Positions 25,156-34,692 of a stretch of 64,000 bases of DNA are shown here, piece by piece. The DNA lies in NCBI GenBank assembly GCA_934271065.1, contig CAKQQQ010000001.1, positions 186,001 to 250,000 of the forward strand. Direction: 5' to 3'. A model generated the notes under the pieces. That model saw only the letters and a list, made by a program, of their open reading frames with translations, was not told the DNA's origin and searched no databases. The DNA is from an uncultured Clostridia bacterium (lineage in GTDB: Bacteria; Bacillota; Clostridia; Christensenellales; Borkfalkiaceae). The position numbers and the translations under genes were made by a program. How positions within the stretch are numbered: the first letter of the stretch is position 1; each line of letters starts with the position of its first letter.

Positions 25156-25162
25156 TAAAAGG

Positions 25163-27772
25163 TCAATTATTTGCCACAGGGCGTTTCTTTTTGGGTTTTG
25201 TCGTGTATTCGATGAGTTTGGTAAGACCTTTGCCGAGTAAGACGTCAATGAACACGAGCGAGACGAGAACGGCGATATTGCCCCAGTAAATCCTTAAATC
25301 GAATAGTAAAGACGGCATATTCATAAAACTCATCAGCCACGCGCTGCACATAAATATCAGCGATACGGCGGTAATGACGGATACAAGCACGGAACGATAT
25401 AAGTTATACGGCTTACTGATTATGTGTAGGTTTGCAATGCCGCCGAGCGTAAGCGCGGCTACGTTGAGCGTGTCTTTCATTTTACCTATTTCGGGCAGTC
25501 CGTTGCCGTAACAATAGGTGCAGATAAGTTCTACGATCATTACGTTGAATATCAGTATACACGCGCCCGGTATTGCGTGGGAGAACAGGTACGCCACGAA
25601 TTTACCGTTGACCTTGTTATGGTTTGCTTGCATCGATAAGAAGAACGAGCCTATACCTATTACCATCACTTCAAGTAACATCATCATCTGGCTGTCGAAC
25701 GGGAAGACTGCTTTTCGCATAATCGAAATTATCGCGAAAACCATCGTAAACAACGTTTTCATCAGGAAGAGAGAAGAAGATTTTTCAATATTATTGATAA
25801 CTCGTCTTCCTTCCGCTACGACGTGCGGCATAGAGTTGAAGTTGTTGTCCATTAAAACGATATGCGCAATGTTTTTAGTGGCGTCGCTGCCGGCGGCAAC
25901 GGTTATGGAACAATCCGACTCTTTCATTGCGAGTATGTCGTTTACGCCGTCGCCGGTCATAGCGACCGTATGCCCCGCATTTTTTAATGCTTTTACGAGT
26001 ATTGCCTTCTGCTCGGGCGTTACTCGCCCGAATACGTTATACTTTGTGGCGCAGGCAATAACGTCCGCTTCGTTCATTCCTTCAAGGCTGACGTATTTTT
26101 CCGCGCCTTCCACGCCTGCGCGTTTCGCAACTTCGGAAACGGTTACGGGGTTGTCGCCGGAAATAACTTTAACGTTTACTTCGTTCTTTTTGAACCAGTC
26201 GATTGTTCTTATCGCGTCGCGACGAATGTTGTCGGTTAAGGTTATAATCGCGAAAGGTCGCATATCGAAGGGCAGTTGATCGCCGATTATGGGTTTATCC
26301 GATTGAGCGAGTAAGAGTACGCGTTGTCCCATAGAAGCGTAATGTTTAATCTGATTGGCTACGCCGCGCGGTATCGCGCTTTTATCGAGTATAAATTCCG
26401 GCGCGCCGAGCGCAAACGTTCCTATCGACGTTAATTTATCCGTAAACGACACGGCTGAATATTTTCTTGCCGACGAAAAGGGTACGATTTTACTCGCTAC
26501 GAGTTTTCTTTCCGAGCCGAAATACGCGCGCAGCGCGGTTGACGTCTGGTTGTTGTCGTCGAGCGCGTATTGCATAGAAGATATAATATCGTTAATAGAA
26601 TATTTGTAATTCCCGTTAAACAGAACGCAATTTGCAACGCGCATTCTGCCGTCGGTAATAGTTCCCGTTTTGTCGAGACATAGAACGTCTACTCTTGCCA
26701 GCATTTCGAGCGCGTACATATCCTGTACGGACGTGTTCTTTTTGGAAAGTCTGATTACGCCGACTGCCAATGCAAGGGTGGTTAAAAGAAACATTCCGGC
26801 CGGAATCATACCGAGAACGACCGAAGTCGTACGCTTTACCGTTTCGACCGTGCCGAGTTGGGTAAGTTTTCCGCCGACAGCGTACGCGGTATCGCCGCTG
26901 TTGATTAACACGGCTCTGTTGGTAAGCAGTACGCCGATGCTTATAGGTACTATCAATACGCCTATGCAACGGATAATCCATTGCAGGGTGGTCATAAGTT
27001 CGGAAGCGGGTTTTTTGAATTTTTTTGCCCTTGCGGAGAGCCTTTGTATATACCGTTCTTCTCCGACCTTATCCGCTACGGCGGTTGCCGCGCCGCTTAC
27101 GACGAAACTTCCCGCAAGAATTTTATCGCCTTTTTTCTTTTTTACGGGTACGCTTTCGCCGGTCAGCATCGACTCGTTTACTTCGATTGCGCCCGAAAGA
27201 AGAGTTCCGTCAATAGAAATCTGATTACCCGTCGAGTACTTGACGACGTCGTCTAAAACTATATCGGTTACGGAAATGTCGACCGATTGACCGTTACGCA
27301 CGACGTGCGCGATAGGTTCGTTCAGTATCGACAGTTTTTCTATCGTCTTTTTAGCCCTGACTTCCTGAATTATCCCTATGCCGAGATTTGCAGCGTAAAT
27401 GATTATGAAAGTGAAGTTGAATATTCCTACTTTTTCTTCCGGAGTCTGCGCCTGAGAATTTACAAATAACAAAGCGGCGAGACATATTACGCACAGAAGG
27501 TTAAAAAACGTAAACAGGTTAGAGCAGATGATTTTACCGAACGACTTCGAGTATTGCTTGCCCTTAAAGTTACATTGTAACTGTTCCTGACGTTTAAGAA
27601 CCTGCTCGGTGGTCAAACCTTTCTCGGGCGAGACCTTAAATCTGTCTTCCGGCGATACTTCTATCGGTTTTTTGTTGTTTTTTTTCTTCTTTTCTTTCTT
27701 TACCGTGTGTGGCGTGAGAAATTCGTCTATTTTAGAATCGAGATCGTAAGCGTCTCGTTTTTGTTCGGGCAT
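25163..27772 (-). CDS. Cation-translocating P-type ATPase (CtpE/Exp7-like)
   Basis: This 869-residue ion pump has a long, very basic cytosolic N-terminal extension (about residues 22-60). It is followed by an actuator with TGES (204-207), the helix containing GMIPAGMFLLTTLALAVG, which replaces the usual PEGL, the phosphorylation motif DKTGT (Asp367), VTPEQKA, and the hinge MTGDGVNDILAMK (GDGVND at 607-612). C-terminal helices follow. The pattern resembles CtpE/Exp7-type ATPases, for which Ca2+ transport has been proposed in mycobacteria; the ion here is inferred only. All catalytic residues are intact. It has its own promoter, divergent from the M29 aminopeptidase. Confidence 0.9.
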   Translation of the reverse strand: MPEQKRDAYDLDSKIDEFLTPHTVKKEKKKKNNKKPIEVSPEDRFKVSPEKGLTTEQVLKRQEQLQCNFKGKQYSKSFGKIICSNLFTFFNLLCVICLAALLFVNSQAQTPEEKVGIFNFTFIIIYAANLGIGIIQEVRAKKTIEKLSILNEPIAHVVRNGQSVDISVTDIVLDDVVKYSTGNQISIDGTLLSGAIEVNESMLTGESVPVKKKKGDKILAGSFVVSGAATAVADKVGEERYIQRLSARAKKFKKPASELMTTLQWIIRCIGVLIVPISIGVLLTNRAVLINSGDTAYAVGGKLTQLGTVETVKRTTSVVLGMIPAGMFLLTTLALAVGVIRLSKKNTSVQDMYALEMLARVDVLCLDKTGTITDGRMRVANCVLFNGNYKYSINDIISSMQYALDDNNQTSTALRAYFGSERKLVASKIVPFSSARKYSAVSFTDKLTSIGTFALGAPEFILDKSAIPRGVANQIKHYASMGQRVLLLAQSDKPIIGDQLPFDMRPFAIITLTDNIRRDAIRTIDWFKKNEVNVKVISGDNPVTVSEVAKRAGVEGAEKYVSLEGMNEADVIACATKYNVFGRVTPEQKAILVKALKNAGHTVAMTGDGVNDILAMKESDCSITVAAGSDATKNIAHIVLMDNNFNSMPHVVAEGRRVINNIEKSSSLFLMKTLFTMVFAIISIMRKAVFPFDSQMMMLLEVMVIGIGSFFLSMQANHNKVNGKFVAYLFSHAIPGACILIFNVMIVELICTYCYGNGLPEIGKMKDTLNVAALTLGGIANLHIISKPYNLYRSVLVSVITAVSLIFMCSAWLMSFMNMPSLLFDLRIYWGNIAVLVSLVFIDVLLGKGLTKLIEYTTKPKKKRPVANN

Positions 27773-27794
27773 ATATTCGTCTCCTATAATAATG

Positions 27795-27823
27795 ATTATA
27801 GCATATTATTCGTTTTATTACAA
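27795..27823 (-). promoter_or_regulatory. Promoter of the P-type ATPase gene
   Basis: On the minus strand, TTGTAA (27818-27823), 17 bp, TATAAT (27795-27800). A TAGGAGA ribosome binding site lies between it and the ATG at 27772. Confidence 0.75.
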
Positions 27824-27913
27824 GATAATAAAAGGCTATACCGCTTAAAAATTTTATCAGAAGCCCTTTGGATGCGTTTTCGCCAAAAAGCCACGATTAA
27901 ATTGCGTATTATA

Positions 27914-27942
27914 TTGACATTTTCGGCTATATAATGTATACT
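27914..27942 (+). promoter_or_regulatory. Promoter of the M29 aminopeptidase gene
   Basis: TTGACA (27914-27919), 17 bp, TATACT (27937-27942). The in-frame ATG at 27934 falls inside this promoter, which supports the downstream start at 28000. Confidence 0.8.
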
Positions 27943-27999
27943 TTTCATATATTAGACGGTCGTTTTAGCGGAGACCGGTTTGGTAATAAAGGAAGGATT

Positions 28000-29232
28000 A
28001 TGAATAACAAATTTTTAGAAAAATACGCCGAACTTGCGATAAAGGTCGGCGTCAATCTGCAAAAGGGCGAAATGCTCGTTATAAACGCGCCGGTAACCGC
28101 GGCGAAATTCGTTGAAATTTTAACTAAACGCGCTTATAAATGCGGCGCAAGGAACGTCGAGATTCAATGGGGCGACGAAGCGATAAGCAAACTCGGTTTC
28201 AAATATCGTTCCAAAAAAGAACTCGGTAAAGTGCCTGAATGGATAAAACGGCGCAGCGACTACTATATCGACGAAAAAATAGCCTATCTTAACGTTTTTT
28301 CCGAAAACCCCGAAGCGTTGAAAGGCGTTAATCCCGAAAAAGTTGCGATCTTTCGCAGAGCAAGGGGAATGGCGTTGGAAAGATTCAGAGATTATACCGG
28401 TTCTAACAAACTTCGCTGGTGCATAATTGCATATCCGAATAAGGCTTGGGCTAAAAAGATGTTCCCCGAACTTTCGGCTTCCGCCGCTCTTGAAAAACAA
28501 TGGGAATATATAGCAAAAACCGTAAGGCTCGACGAAGACGACGCCGTGAAGGCGTGGCAAGAACATCAGAATCGCATAGTTAAAAGGTGCGAAGCGTTGA
28601 ACAAAGCCGAAATCAAGTCGTTTACTTATAAAAACTCGCTCGGAACGAACGTTACGGTAGGTATGCCCGCAGGATATATTTTCTGCGGCGGGGCAGAGAA
28701 AGGCGAACTTGACGGCGTGTATTTTACCGCTAACATGCCGACGGAAGAAGTGTTTTCCTGTCTGGATAAAAATTCCGTCAACGGTAAAATCGTCGCTTCG
28801 ATGCCGCTGTGCAGAAACGGTCAGATTATTGACGGGTTCTGGTTTGAATTCAAGGACGGTAAAATCGTAAACTTCGGAGCGGAACAGGGCTACGATAATC
28901 TTAAAACGATTATCGAAACCGACGAAGGTTCGAGATATTTAGGCGAAATCGCGCTCGTCGGATATAATTCTCCTATCAGAAATCTTGAAACAATGTTTTA
29001 CGAAACGCTTTTCGACGAAAACGCAAGTTGTCACTTCGCGATAGGGGATTGCTATCCGACCTGTCTCGTCGGCGGCGGCGAGATGACGAATGAAGAACTT
29101 GCCGAACACGGGTTGAATACGTCTATCGAACACGTTGATTTTATGGTGGGAACGAAAGACCTTGAAATTACCGCCGAAACTTCGGGCGGGGAAGAGATAA
29201 AAATATTTGAAAACGGAGAGTGGGTGATCTGA
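28000..29232 (+). CDS. M29-family (thermophilic-type) metalloaminopeptidase
   Basis: This 410-residue dizinc aminopeptidase of the AmpS/PepS/aminopeptidase T family starts with the family hallmark FLEKYAELAIKVGVNLQKGEMLVINAP. Further matches are the central LGTNVTVGMPAG..FCGG segment, NMPTEEVFSCLDKNSVNGKI, and the metal-binding C-terminal part with GYNSPI, ETLFDENASCHFAIG, and SIEHVDFMVGTKDLEI. I chose ATG 28000 because AAAGGAAGG precedes it, and the longer ORF would begin inside the promoter. It is followed, with a 1-bp overlap (TGATG), by the degenerate ATPase-like gene. Confidence 0.93.
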   Translation: MNNKFLEKYAELAIKVGVNLQKGEMLVINAPVTAAKFVEILTKRAYKCGARNVEIQWGDEAISKLGFKYRSKKELGKVPEWIKRRSDYYIDEKIAYLNVFSENPEALKGVNPEKVAIFRRARGMALERFRDYTGSNKLRWCIIAYPNKAWAKKMFPELSASAALEKQWEYIAKTVRLDEDDAVKAWQEHQNRIVKRCEALNKAEIKSFTYKNSLGTNVTVGMPAGYIFCGGAEKGELDGVYFTANMPTEEVFSCLDKNSVNGKIVASMPLCRNGQIIDGFWFEFKDGKIVNFGAEQGYDNLKTIIETDEGSRYLGEIALVGYNSPIRNLETMFYETLFDENASCHFAIGDCYPTCLVGGGEMTNEELAEHGLNTSIEHVDFMVGTKDLEITAETSGGEEIKIFENGEWVI

Positions 29233-30899
29233 TGAAAAAAGACGACGAACGTTTGATGGAAAACGGCGGCGAAGAAAAGGATTACAAAGCCGAAAAGAAA
29301 AGCGAAGTAATCGAACACGTTATAATTCTCGCGTTATCCGTAGTATTGTTTTTTGTCGGCGCGCTGCTTAAAAACGAAACCGCGCAACGCTGGCTGTATA
29401 CGTTTTCTTTTGTGACGGCAGGCTATGAAGTTCTATATTCGGCAATCGTAAAACTTTCCAAAAAAGAAGTAATTATCGAAGAAATTGCAGTTGTGCTGTC
29501 ATTGCTCGTATTGCTTTACGACGGTTACGGAGAGTGTTCGTGCATAATCGCTATTATCTATTCCGCAATCGCGCTTTATCAAAAGATTTTCGCGTATATA
29601 GCGATAGCGAGATCGGAAAACGTTTCTTTCGCGGCAGACTGCGAGACCGACGAAGAGATTAAGAAATATCTCAGATTAAGGTCTGAAAATCTGAAATTAT
29701 TCGCAGACGAACAAGACTGTTCGAAGCCCGAAGAAAAAAGGTTTAAGATTGTATGCGGCATCGTAGGTATCGCGCTCGGTTTGCTGGTCGCGTTCGTACC
29801 GCCCATATTTATAAAAGGCGATTACGGAACGCTTCTTACCGATAAGTGGCTTGCGTGCGGCGCGATTTTAATCGCTTTATGGCAACTTTCTGCATTGTTT
29901 GCATCGCGATTCGCGTGTTATTTGTCTGCAACGGTTGCGGGGGACGGGCGCGGAATAATTTTCGGCTCTTTTAACGCCGTCGATTGCGTTGCGGATAAAA
30001 ACGAAGTCGTTTTCGATTGTTCGGGCGTTATTACGGAAAAAGACGTTAAAATTCTGTCGGTAGAATCTCAAAATATTGCCGGAACGCTTTCGATCGCAAT
30101 TGAAGCCGAAAGCGAAACGGACGAACGTTTTCGTTCCGCTTTGGCATTTTACGCGAAAGAACTTAAAATCGATTTGCCGAAAATCGAGTTGTCGGACGTG
30201 AATTTTATCGAATCGGCGGGCATAACGCTGCGTTATAACGCTAAAAAATACGTCGTCGGCAGTAAAAAACTCGTTAAAAGCGAATTCGGGCTTTCAATTG
30301 AGTGCAATGAAGAAAACCCCGTAATTTTCGTTGCGGAAGAAAAAGGTTGCGTAGGTAAAATTTCGTATAAACATATCGAAAAAGCAAACGTTTCGGGCGA
30401 ATTTGCCGAGTTGTCCGACGGCGTCGGCGTAGCGACGACTATAATAAGTTCGGGTTTGGTAAGCAGCGTAAACGCGCTGAAACGCAACGTCGGGGCGGAT
30501 AAGGCGATAGCCGGCGCGTCGATTGCGTATAAAGCGGACTACGTTAAAAATGCCGCTGCTCTCTACGTCGGCGACGAAAAATACGATAGGGGCGTAATAC
30601 GCGCTCTCAACGGCGAATGCGTTACCGTAGCCGGCGCGAAGTCGTATGAAAACGGCGTAACCATAGACGGAAACGACGTGAGACAAGTGCCCGTAACGGT
30701 TAAAATAGCAAAAAGATCGGTTAAATTACGCAAGTTTATCACTCGGCTTAATTTAGGGTTGAAGTTGGCGGCTATAATCGGCGGCGTGGCGTTGTTTGCG
30801 TTTACCGGGAAATTTTTATGGTTGCCGATTCTGCTTTGCGCAATTGCGGACGCGGTCTCTCTCGGTTGCGCCGCTATAAATCTTTCCGATCCTTCTTAA
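29232..30899 (+). CDS. Degenerate P1B-type ATPase-like membrane protein (probable pseudoenzyme)
   Basis: This 555-residue membrane protein keeps the overall order of a heavy-metal (P1B) ATPase core, but every motif is altered. The stretch around GRGIIFGSFNAVDCVADKN leads into FDCSGVIT, where DKTGT would be. Asp262 is kept; Lys and both Thr are changed. The CPC helix is replaced by ALFASRFA. VVGSKKLV and GKISYKHIEKA match the nucleotide domain, and the later TGD and GDGxND positions read SSG and GDEKYD. The last two helices (about residues 505-550) resemble the ATPase C-terminus. Ion pumping is therefore unlikely. The frame is long and uninterrupted and the GGAGAG site is good, so it is not a plain pseudogene. 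The function is unknown. Confidence 0.7.
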   Translation: MKKDDERLMENGGEEKDYKAEKKSEVIEHVIILALSVVLFFVGALLKNETAQRWLYTFSFVTAGYEVLYSAIVKLSKKEVIIEEIAVVLSLLVLLYDGYGECSCIIAIIYSAIALYQKIFAYIAIARSENVSFAADCETDEEIKKYLRLRSENLKLFADEQDCSKPEEKRFKIVCGIVGIALGLLVAFVPPIFIKGDYGTLLTDKWLACGAILIALWQLSALFASRFACYLSATVAGDGRGIIFGSFNAVDCVADKNEVVFDCSGVITEKDVKILSVESQNIAGTLSIAIEAESETDERFRSALAFYAKELKIDLPKIELSDVNFIESAGITLRYNAKKYVVGSKKLVKSEFGLSIECNEENPVIFVAEEKGCVGKISYKHIEKANVSGEFAELSDGVGVATTIISSGLVSSVNALKRNVGADKAIAGASIAYKADYVKNAAALYVGDEKYDRGVIRALNGECVTVAGAKSYENGVTIDGNDVRQVPVTVKIAKRSVKLRKFITRLNLGLKLAAIIGGVALFAFTGKFLWLPILLCAIADAVSLGCAAINLSDPS

Positions 30900-30965
30900 T
30901 AAAATTGTCGTTTCTCGGCAATTAAAGGGGTTCACGCTCATATAATTGTGTAGAGGAAATGACGA

Positions 30966-31691
30966 TTGAGATATTTTAACGGCAAAAAAGTAAACGCTTT
31001 TACGGCGATTATACTGAGCGGTATAGTCGCCGTAATCGCATCCGTTTGTTTTTTAAGCGGTGACGCAGCGATTAAAACGAACGGAAAAAGTTACGCGCCC
31101 ATATATAACGGAGAAAGAAATTCGTCCAAAGTGGCTATAATGATTAACGTTTACGAAGGCTCTGACGTCGTTGAGCGGATGCTTGACGTTTTTAACGAGC
31201 GAAACGTCAAGGTTACGTTTTTCGTGGGCGGGCTTTGGGTGGAAAAAAACCGTGAATTGCTTGTTAAAATACTTGAAAACGGACACGAAATCGGAAGTCA
31301 CGGGTATTTTCATCGCGACCACGCGAAAATGAACGAGACTCAGAACAGAGAAGAAATGGTTGCCGTCGAGAGTCTTATCAGGCGGTTTACGGGTTACGAC
31401 GTAAAACTGTTCGCTCCGCCGTCGGGTTCGTTTTCGGTATCCACGCTGAAAGCGGCCGAAGCGTTGGGTTATAAAACTATAATGTGGAGCAAAGATACGA
31501 TAGACTGGCGGGATAAGGACGTCGGCGTTATATTCGGGCGGGCAACGAAAAACGTTTCGGGCGGAGATTTGATTCTTACTCATCCGAAACCGCACACGTT
31601 GACTGTTCTGCCGAAAATTTTAGATTATTATGAAAAGGCAGGTCTTACCGTTACGACGGTAAGCGATTGTATAGGTTATGGCAAAAGTTAA
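30966..31691 (+). CDS. YlxY-like polysaccharide deacetylase (NodB fold)
   Basis: This is a 241-residue secreted or membrane-anchored protein starting at TTG 30966 behind AGAGGA. An N-terminal hydrophobic segment (about residues 12-34) is followed by a NodB domain: VKVTFFVGGLWVEKN, GHEIGSHGYFHRDH with the metal-binding His pair (HX4H), and LFAPPSGSFSVSTLKAAEALGYKTIMWS. The catalytic TFDDG motif is replaced by MINVYEG and the Arg of RPPxG is Ala, as in the B. subtilis YlxY branch, so activity is doubtful. Its neighbour is an M16 protease, the same pair as ylxY-mlpA in B. subtilis, and the two overlap by 14 bp. Confidence 0.85.
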   Translation: MRYFNGKKVNAFTAIILSGIVAVIASVCFLSGDAAIKTNGKSYAPIYNGERNSSKVAIMINVYEGSDVVERMLDVFNERNVKVTFFVGGLWVEKNRELLVKILENGHEIGSHGYFHRDHAKMNETQNREEMVAVESLIRRFTGYDVKLFAPPSGSFSVSTLKAAEALGYKTIMWSKDTIDWRDKDVGVIFGRATKNVSGGDLILTHPKPHTLTVLPKILDYYEKAGLTVTTVSDCIGYGKS

Positions 31692-32919
31692 AAGATACGA
31701 TAGCGGACTAAAAATCATAGTCGAAAATATGCCGTCTGTGCTGTCCGTAAGCGTCGGTATTCTCGTCGGGGCGGGCAGTTGTCTCGAAACCGAAAAGAAT
31801 AACGGAATTTCTCATTTTATCGAGCATACTACGTTTAAGGGTACGAAGCGTTTTTCTTCCGTCGGGCTTTCGGAAGCGTTTGACGACGTCGGCGCGCAGG
31901 TAAACGCGTTTACGTCGAAAGAAATGACTTGTTATTACGTTAAGACGACCAAGCACGCGCTTGAAAGAAGCGTGGATTTACTTTCGGATATGTTTCTTAA
32001 CTCCGTTTACGACGAAGACGAGTTAAATCGCGAAAAGGGCGTAATTATCGAAGAAATAAATATGTCCGACGATACGCCCGAAGACGTGTGTCTCGACGTT
32101 TTGTCGGAATCTTTTTTCGGCAAAAACGGGTTGGGACAAACTATACTCGGTACGCGTGAAAATATAAAGAAGTTCGATAAAACCTACGTCGAAGAATTCA
32201 GAAAGGCGTATTACAACGCAGACAACGTCGTAGTATCGTTTGCGGGGAATATTACGCTTGAAGAAGCGGAGTTGCTTACCGAGAGATATTTCGAGCCGTT
32301 CGTTTCGCGTGAAAAATCGAATAGTTTAATAATAAATCAGGAAAGTAATCTGGGCGGGAGAATTGCGAGAAATAAAGAAATAGAGCAGTTGCATCTTGCG
32401 CTTGGTTTTACGGGCGTTAAATACGACGCCGAAACTGCCGACGAGTCGGCGGCGTTCAACGTTGCGCTCGGTTCGGGTATGAGCAGTCGCCTGTTTCAGA
32501 CTGTGCGCGAAAAACTCGGCTTATGCTATACGATATATTCGTATCCGTCGGGCTATCGTAATACGGGCAGTCTTGCCGTTTACGCCGGCGTAAATAAGCA
32601 AAGCGTGAATAAGGCGTACGACGCCGTATTCGAAGTGCTGAAAGGCTTTAAGCGCGACGGGGTGTCCGAAACCGAATTATCAAGGGCGAAAGCGCAGATA
32701 TTATCGTCGTTCGAGTTTGGCAGCGAGAGTACGGCTTCCCAGATGATGCTATTCGGAAAATATTTACTTTTTACCGATAAAATCTTTGATTTTGATAAAA
32801 AAATCGAGCGGATAAATTCGGTTTCGTCAAGAAGCGTAAACGATTTTATCGCGACCGTCGATTTTAATCGGTTTTCGCTTTCGCTGGTCGGTAAAAACGC
32901 CGAAAAAATCAAGTTGTAA
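31678..32919 (+). CDS. M16-family zinc protease (MlpA/YmxG-like)
   Basis: This 413-residue insulinase-family (pitrilysin/processing-peptidase-like) protease has the inverted zinc motif HFIEH at residues 46-50 (GISHFIEHTTFKGTKRFS), with the third ligand in the downstream REKGVIIEEINMSDDTPED segment. The C-terminal half has the second M16 domain with SSRLFQTVREKLGLCYTIYSY. It starts at ATG 31678 inside the end of the YlxY-like gene, reproducing the Bacillus gene order. It is followed by a bidirectional terminator shared with groEL. Confidence 0.93.
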   Translation: MAKVKRYDSGLKIIVENMPSVLSVSVGILVGAGSCLETEKNNGISHFIEHTTFKGTKRFSSVGLSEAFDDVGAQVNAFTSKEMTCYYVKTTKHALERSVDLLSDMFLNSVYDEDELNREKGVIIEEINMSDDTPEDVCLDVLSESFFGKNGLGQTILGTRENIKKFDKTYVEEFRKAYYNADNVVVSFAGNITLEEAELLTERYFEPFVSREKSNSLIINQESNLGGRIARNKEIEQLHLALGFTGVKYDAETADESAAFNVALGSGMSSRLFQTVREKLGLCYTIYSYPSGYRNTGSLAVYAGVNKQSVNKAYDAVFEVLKGFKRDGVSETELSRAKAQILSSFEFGSESTASQMMLFGKYLLFTDKIFDFDKKIERINSVSSRSVNDFIATVDFNRFSLSLVGKNAEKIKL

Positions 32920-32982
32920 CAGACGTAGTAAAGCGACGCAAATTTTTGCCCGTTACATAGGACAAGTGTAATAAATATATTA

Positions 32983-33017
32983 AAGGCGGCCGGCTCGAAA
33001 TTCGAGCCGACCGCCTT
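32983..33017. terminator. Bidirectional terminator between the M16 protease gene and groEL
   Basis: A 17-bp stem (16 of 17 paired; AAGGCGGCCGGCTCGAA and its complement) with a 1-nt loop lies between two convergent genes. On the minus strand it is followed by TTTAATATATTTATT. Confidence 0.8.
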
Positions 33018-33039
33018 ACTTATAATCGTTTTGTAGATT

Positions 33040-34671
33040 TTAATACATTCCGCCCATTCCGCCTTGCGCTCCTTGTGGCATCGGGGGTACGGGTTCGGGA
33101 ATATCGGTTACGATACTTTCCGTCGTGAGTAAGGTCGCCGCGATAGACGCCGCGTTTTGAAGCGCGGAACGCGTAACTTTCGTCGGGTCGATGATTCCCG
33201 CTTCGACCATATCGACGTATTCGTTCTTGTAAGCGTCGAAACCGTAGTTGGCTTTTCTGCTTCTTAAAATAGTGTTCAGAATTACCGAACCGTCAAGTCC
33301 GGCGTTTCTGGAAATCTGCCTTACGGGTTCTTCTACGGCGGTCAGAATGATTTGCGTGCCGGTCTTTTCGTCGCCGCTAAGTTTGGCGAGTAAAGACTTT
33401 AATGCGGGAATTGCCGTTAAAAGGGCAGTTCCGCCGCCGGGAACGATTCCTTCTTCTACGGCAGCGCGGGTTGCCGCCAAAGCGTCTTCTATACGCATCT
33501 TCTTTTCTTTCATCTCGACTTCGGTCGCCGCGCCTACGTTGATTACCGCTACGCCGCCGGCGAGTTTGGCAAGTCTTTCCTGTAATTTTTCCTTGTCGTA
33601 GTCGGAAGTCGTTTCGGCTATCTGCGCCTTTATCGACTGAATTCTTGCCTGAATAGCCTTGGGATCTCCCGCTCCGTCGATAATTACCGTATTGTCTTTA
33701 TCGACTTTGATTTGTCCGGCTCTGCCGAGCATATCGGGGGTTACGTCCTTAAATTCAACGCCGAGTTCGGACGAGACGACGCTGCCGCCCGTCAGTATAG
33801 CGATATCTTCGAGCATTGCTTTTCTTCTGTCGCCGAAGCCGGGCGCTTTGACCGCCACGCAGTTGAACACGCCTTTAAGTTTATTGACTACGAGCGCGGC
33901 AAGGGCGTCGCCTTCAACGTCTTCCGCGATAATCAAAAGTCTCTGACCTTGTTGAGCGATAGGTTCGATGACGGGAAGTATCTCCTGTACGGAAGATATC
34001 TTTTTATCCGTGATAAGTATTACGGGGTTATCGTAAACCGCAACCATTTTATCGGTATCGGTAACCATATACGCCGAAGCGTATCCGCGATCGAAAGACA
34101 TACCGTCTACGGTGGTGAGGTCGGTTTTCATCGTTTTACTTTCCTGTATGGTAATTACGCCGTCTTTACCGACTTTTTCCATCGCTTCGGAAATGAGATT
34201 GCCGATGTTTTCATCGCCTGCGGAAATGGACGCGACCTGAGCGATTGCGTTCTTAGATTCGACGGGTTTGCTTATCTTTTTAAGTTCGTCTACCGCTACG
34301 TCCACCGCTTTCTGAATACCTTTTTTCAAAACTATCGGGTTTGCGCCGGCGGCAAGGTTTTTCAATCCTTCTTTAATTATTGCCTGAGCGAGAACGACAG
34401 CCGTAGTAGTTCCGTCGCCCGCGACGTCGTTAGTCTTGGTGGAAACTTCTTTAACGAGTTGCGCGCCCATATTTTCAAACGGATCTTTAAGTTCTATTTC
34501 TTTCGCGATGGTAACGCCGTCGTTCGTAATGAGCGGCGCGCCGTACTTTTTATCGAGTACAACGTTTCTGCCTTTCGGACCTAAAGTGATTTTAACCGTG
34601 TCGGCAAGGGTATTAACGCCCGCTTCGAGAGCCTTTCTTGCGTCTTCTCCGTATTTAATTTGTTTAGCCAT
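33040..34671 (-). CDS. groEL: Chaperonin GroEL (Hsp60)
   Basis: Large subunit (543 residues) of the ATP-dependent folding chaperonin. Unmistakable motifs are AKQIKYGEDARKALEAGVN at the start, LGPKGRNVVLDKKYGAP, the ATP-binding NDVAGDGTTTAVVLAQ (catalytic Asp), VEEGIVPGGGTALL and a GGMGGMY tail. It follows groES on the minus strand with an SD-bearing 21-bp gap and is under the CIRCE-controlled promoter upstream of groES. Confidence 0.99.
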   Translation of the reverse strand: MAKQIKYGEDARKALEAGVNTLADTVKITLGPKGRNVVLDKKYGAPLITNDGVTIAKEIELKDPFENMGAQLVKEVSTKTNDVAGDGTTTAVVLAQAIIKEGLKNLAAGANPIVLKKGIQKAVDVAVDELKKISKPVESKNAIAQVASISAGDENIGNLISEAMEKVGKDGVITIQESKTMKTDLTTVDGMSFDRGYASAYMVTDTDKMVAVYDNPVILITDKKISSVQEILPVIEPIAQQGQRLLIIAEDVEGDALAALVVNKLKGVFNCVAVKAPGFGDRRKAMLEDIAILTGGSVVSSELGVEFKDVTPDMLGRAGQIKVDKDNTVIIDGAGDPKAIQARIQSIKAQIAETTSDYDKEKLQERLAKLAGGVAVINVGAATEVEMKEKKMRIEDALAATRAAVEEGIVPGGGTALLTAIPALKSLLAKLSGDEKTGTQIILTAVEEPVRQISRNAGLDGSVILNTILRSRKANYGFDAYKNEYVDMVEAGIIDPTKVTRSALQNAASIAATLLTTESIVTDIPEPVPPMPQGAQGGMGGMY

Positions 34672-34692
34672 AAATTTGTCGCTCCTTATAAT

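Noticed and set aside
27934..27999. Longer N-terminus of the M29 aminopeptidase from ATG 27934
   Set aside because: That ATG lies between the -35 and -10 of the promoter, so it would not be transcribed, and ATG 28000 has a ribosome binding site.
29220..29231. Upstream GTG start of the degenerate ATPase-like protein
   Set aside because: GTG 29220 overlaps the GGAGAG ribosome binding site; ATG 29232 overlaps the preceding stop in a standard TGATG coupling.
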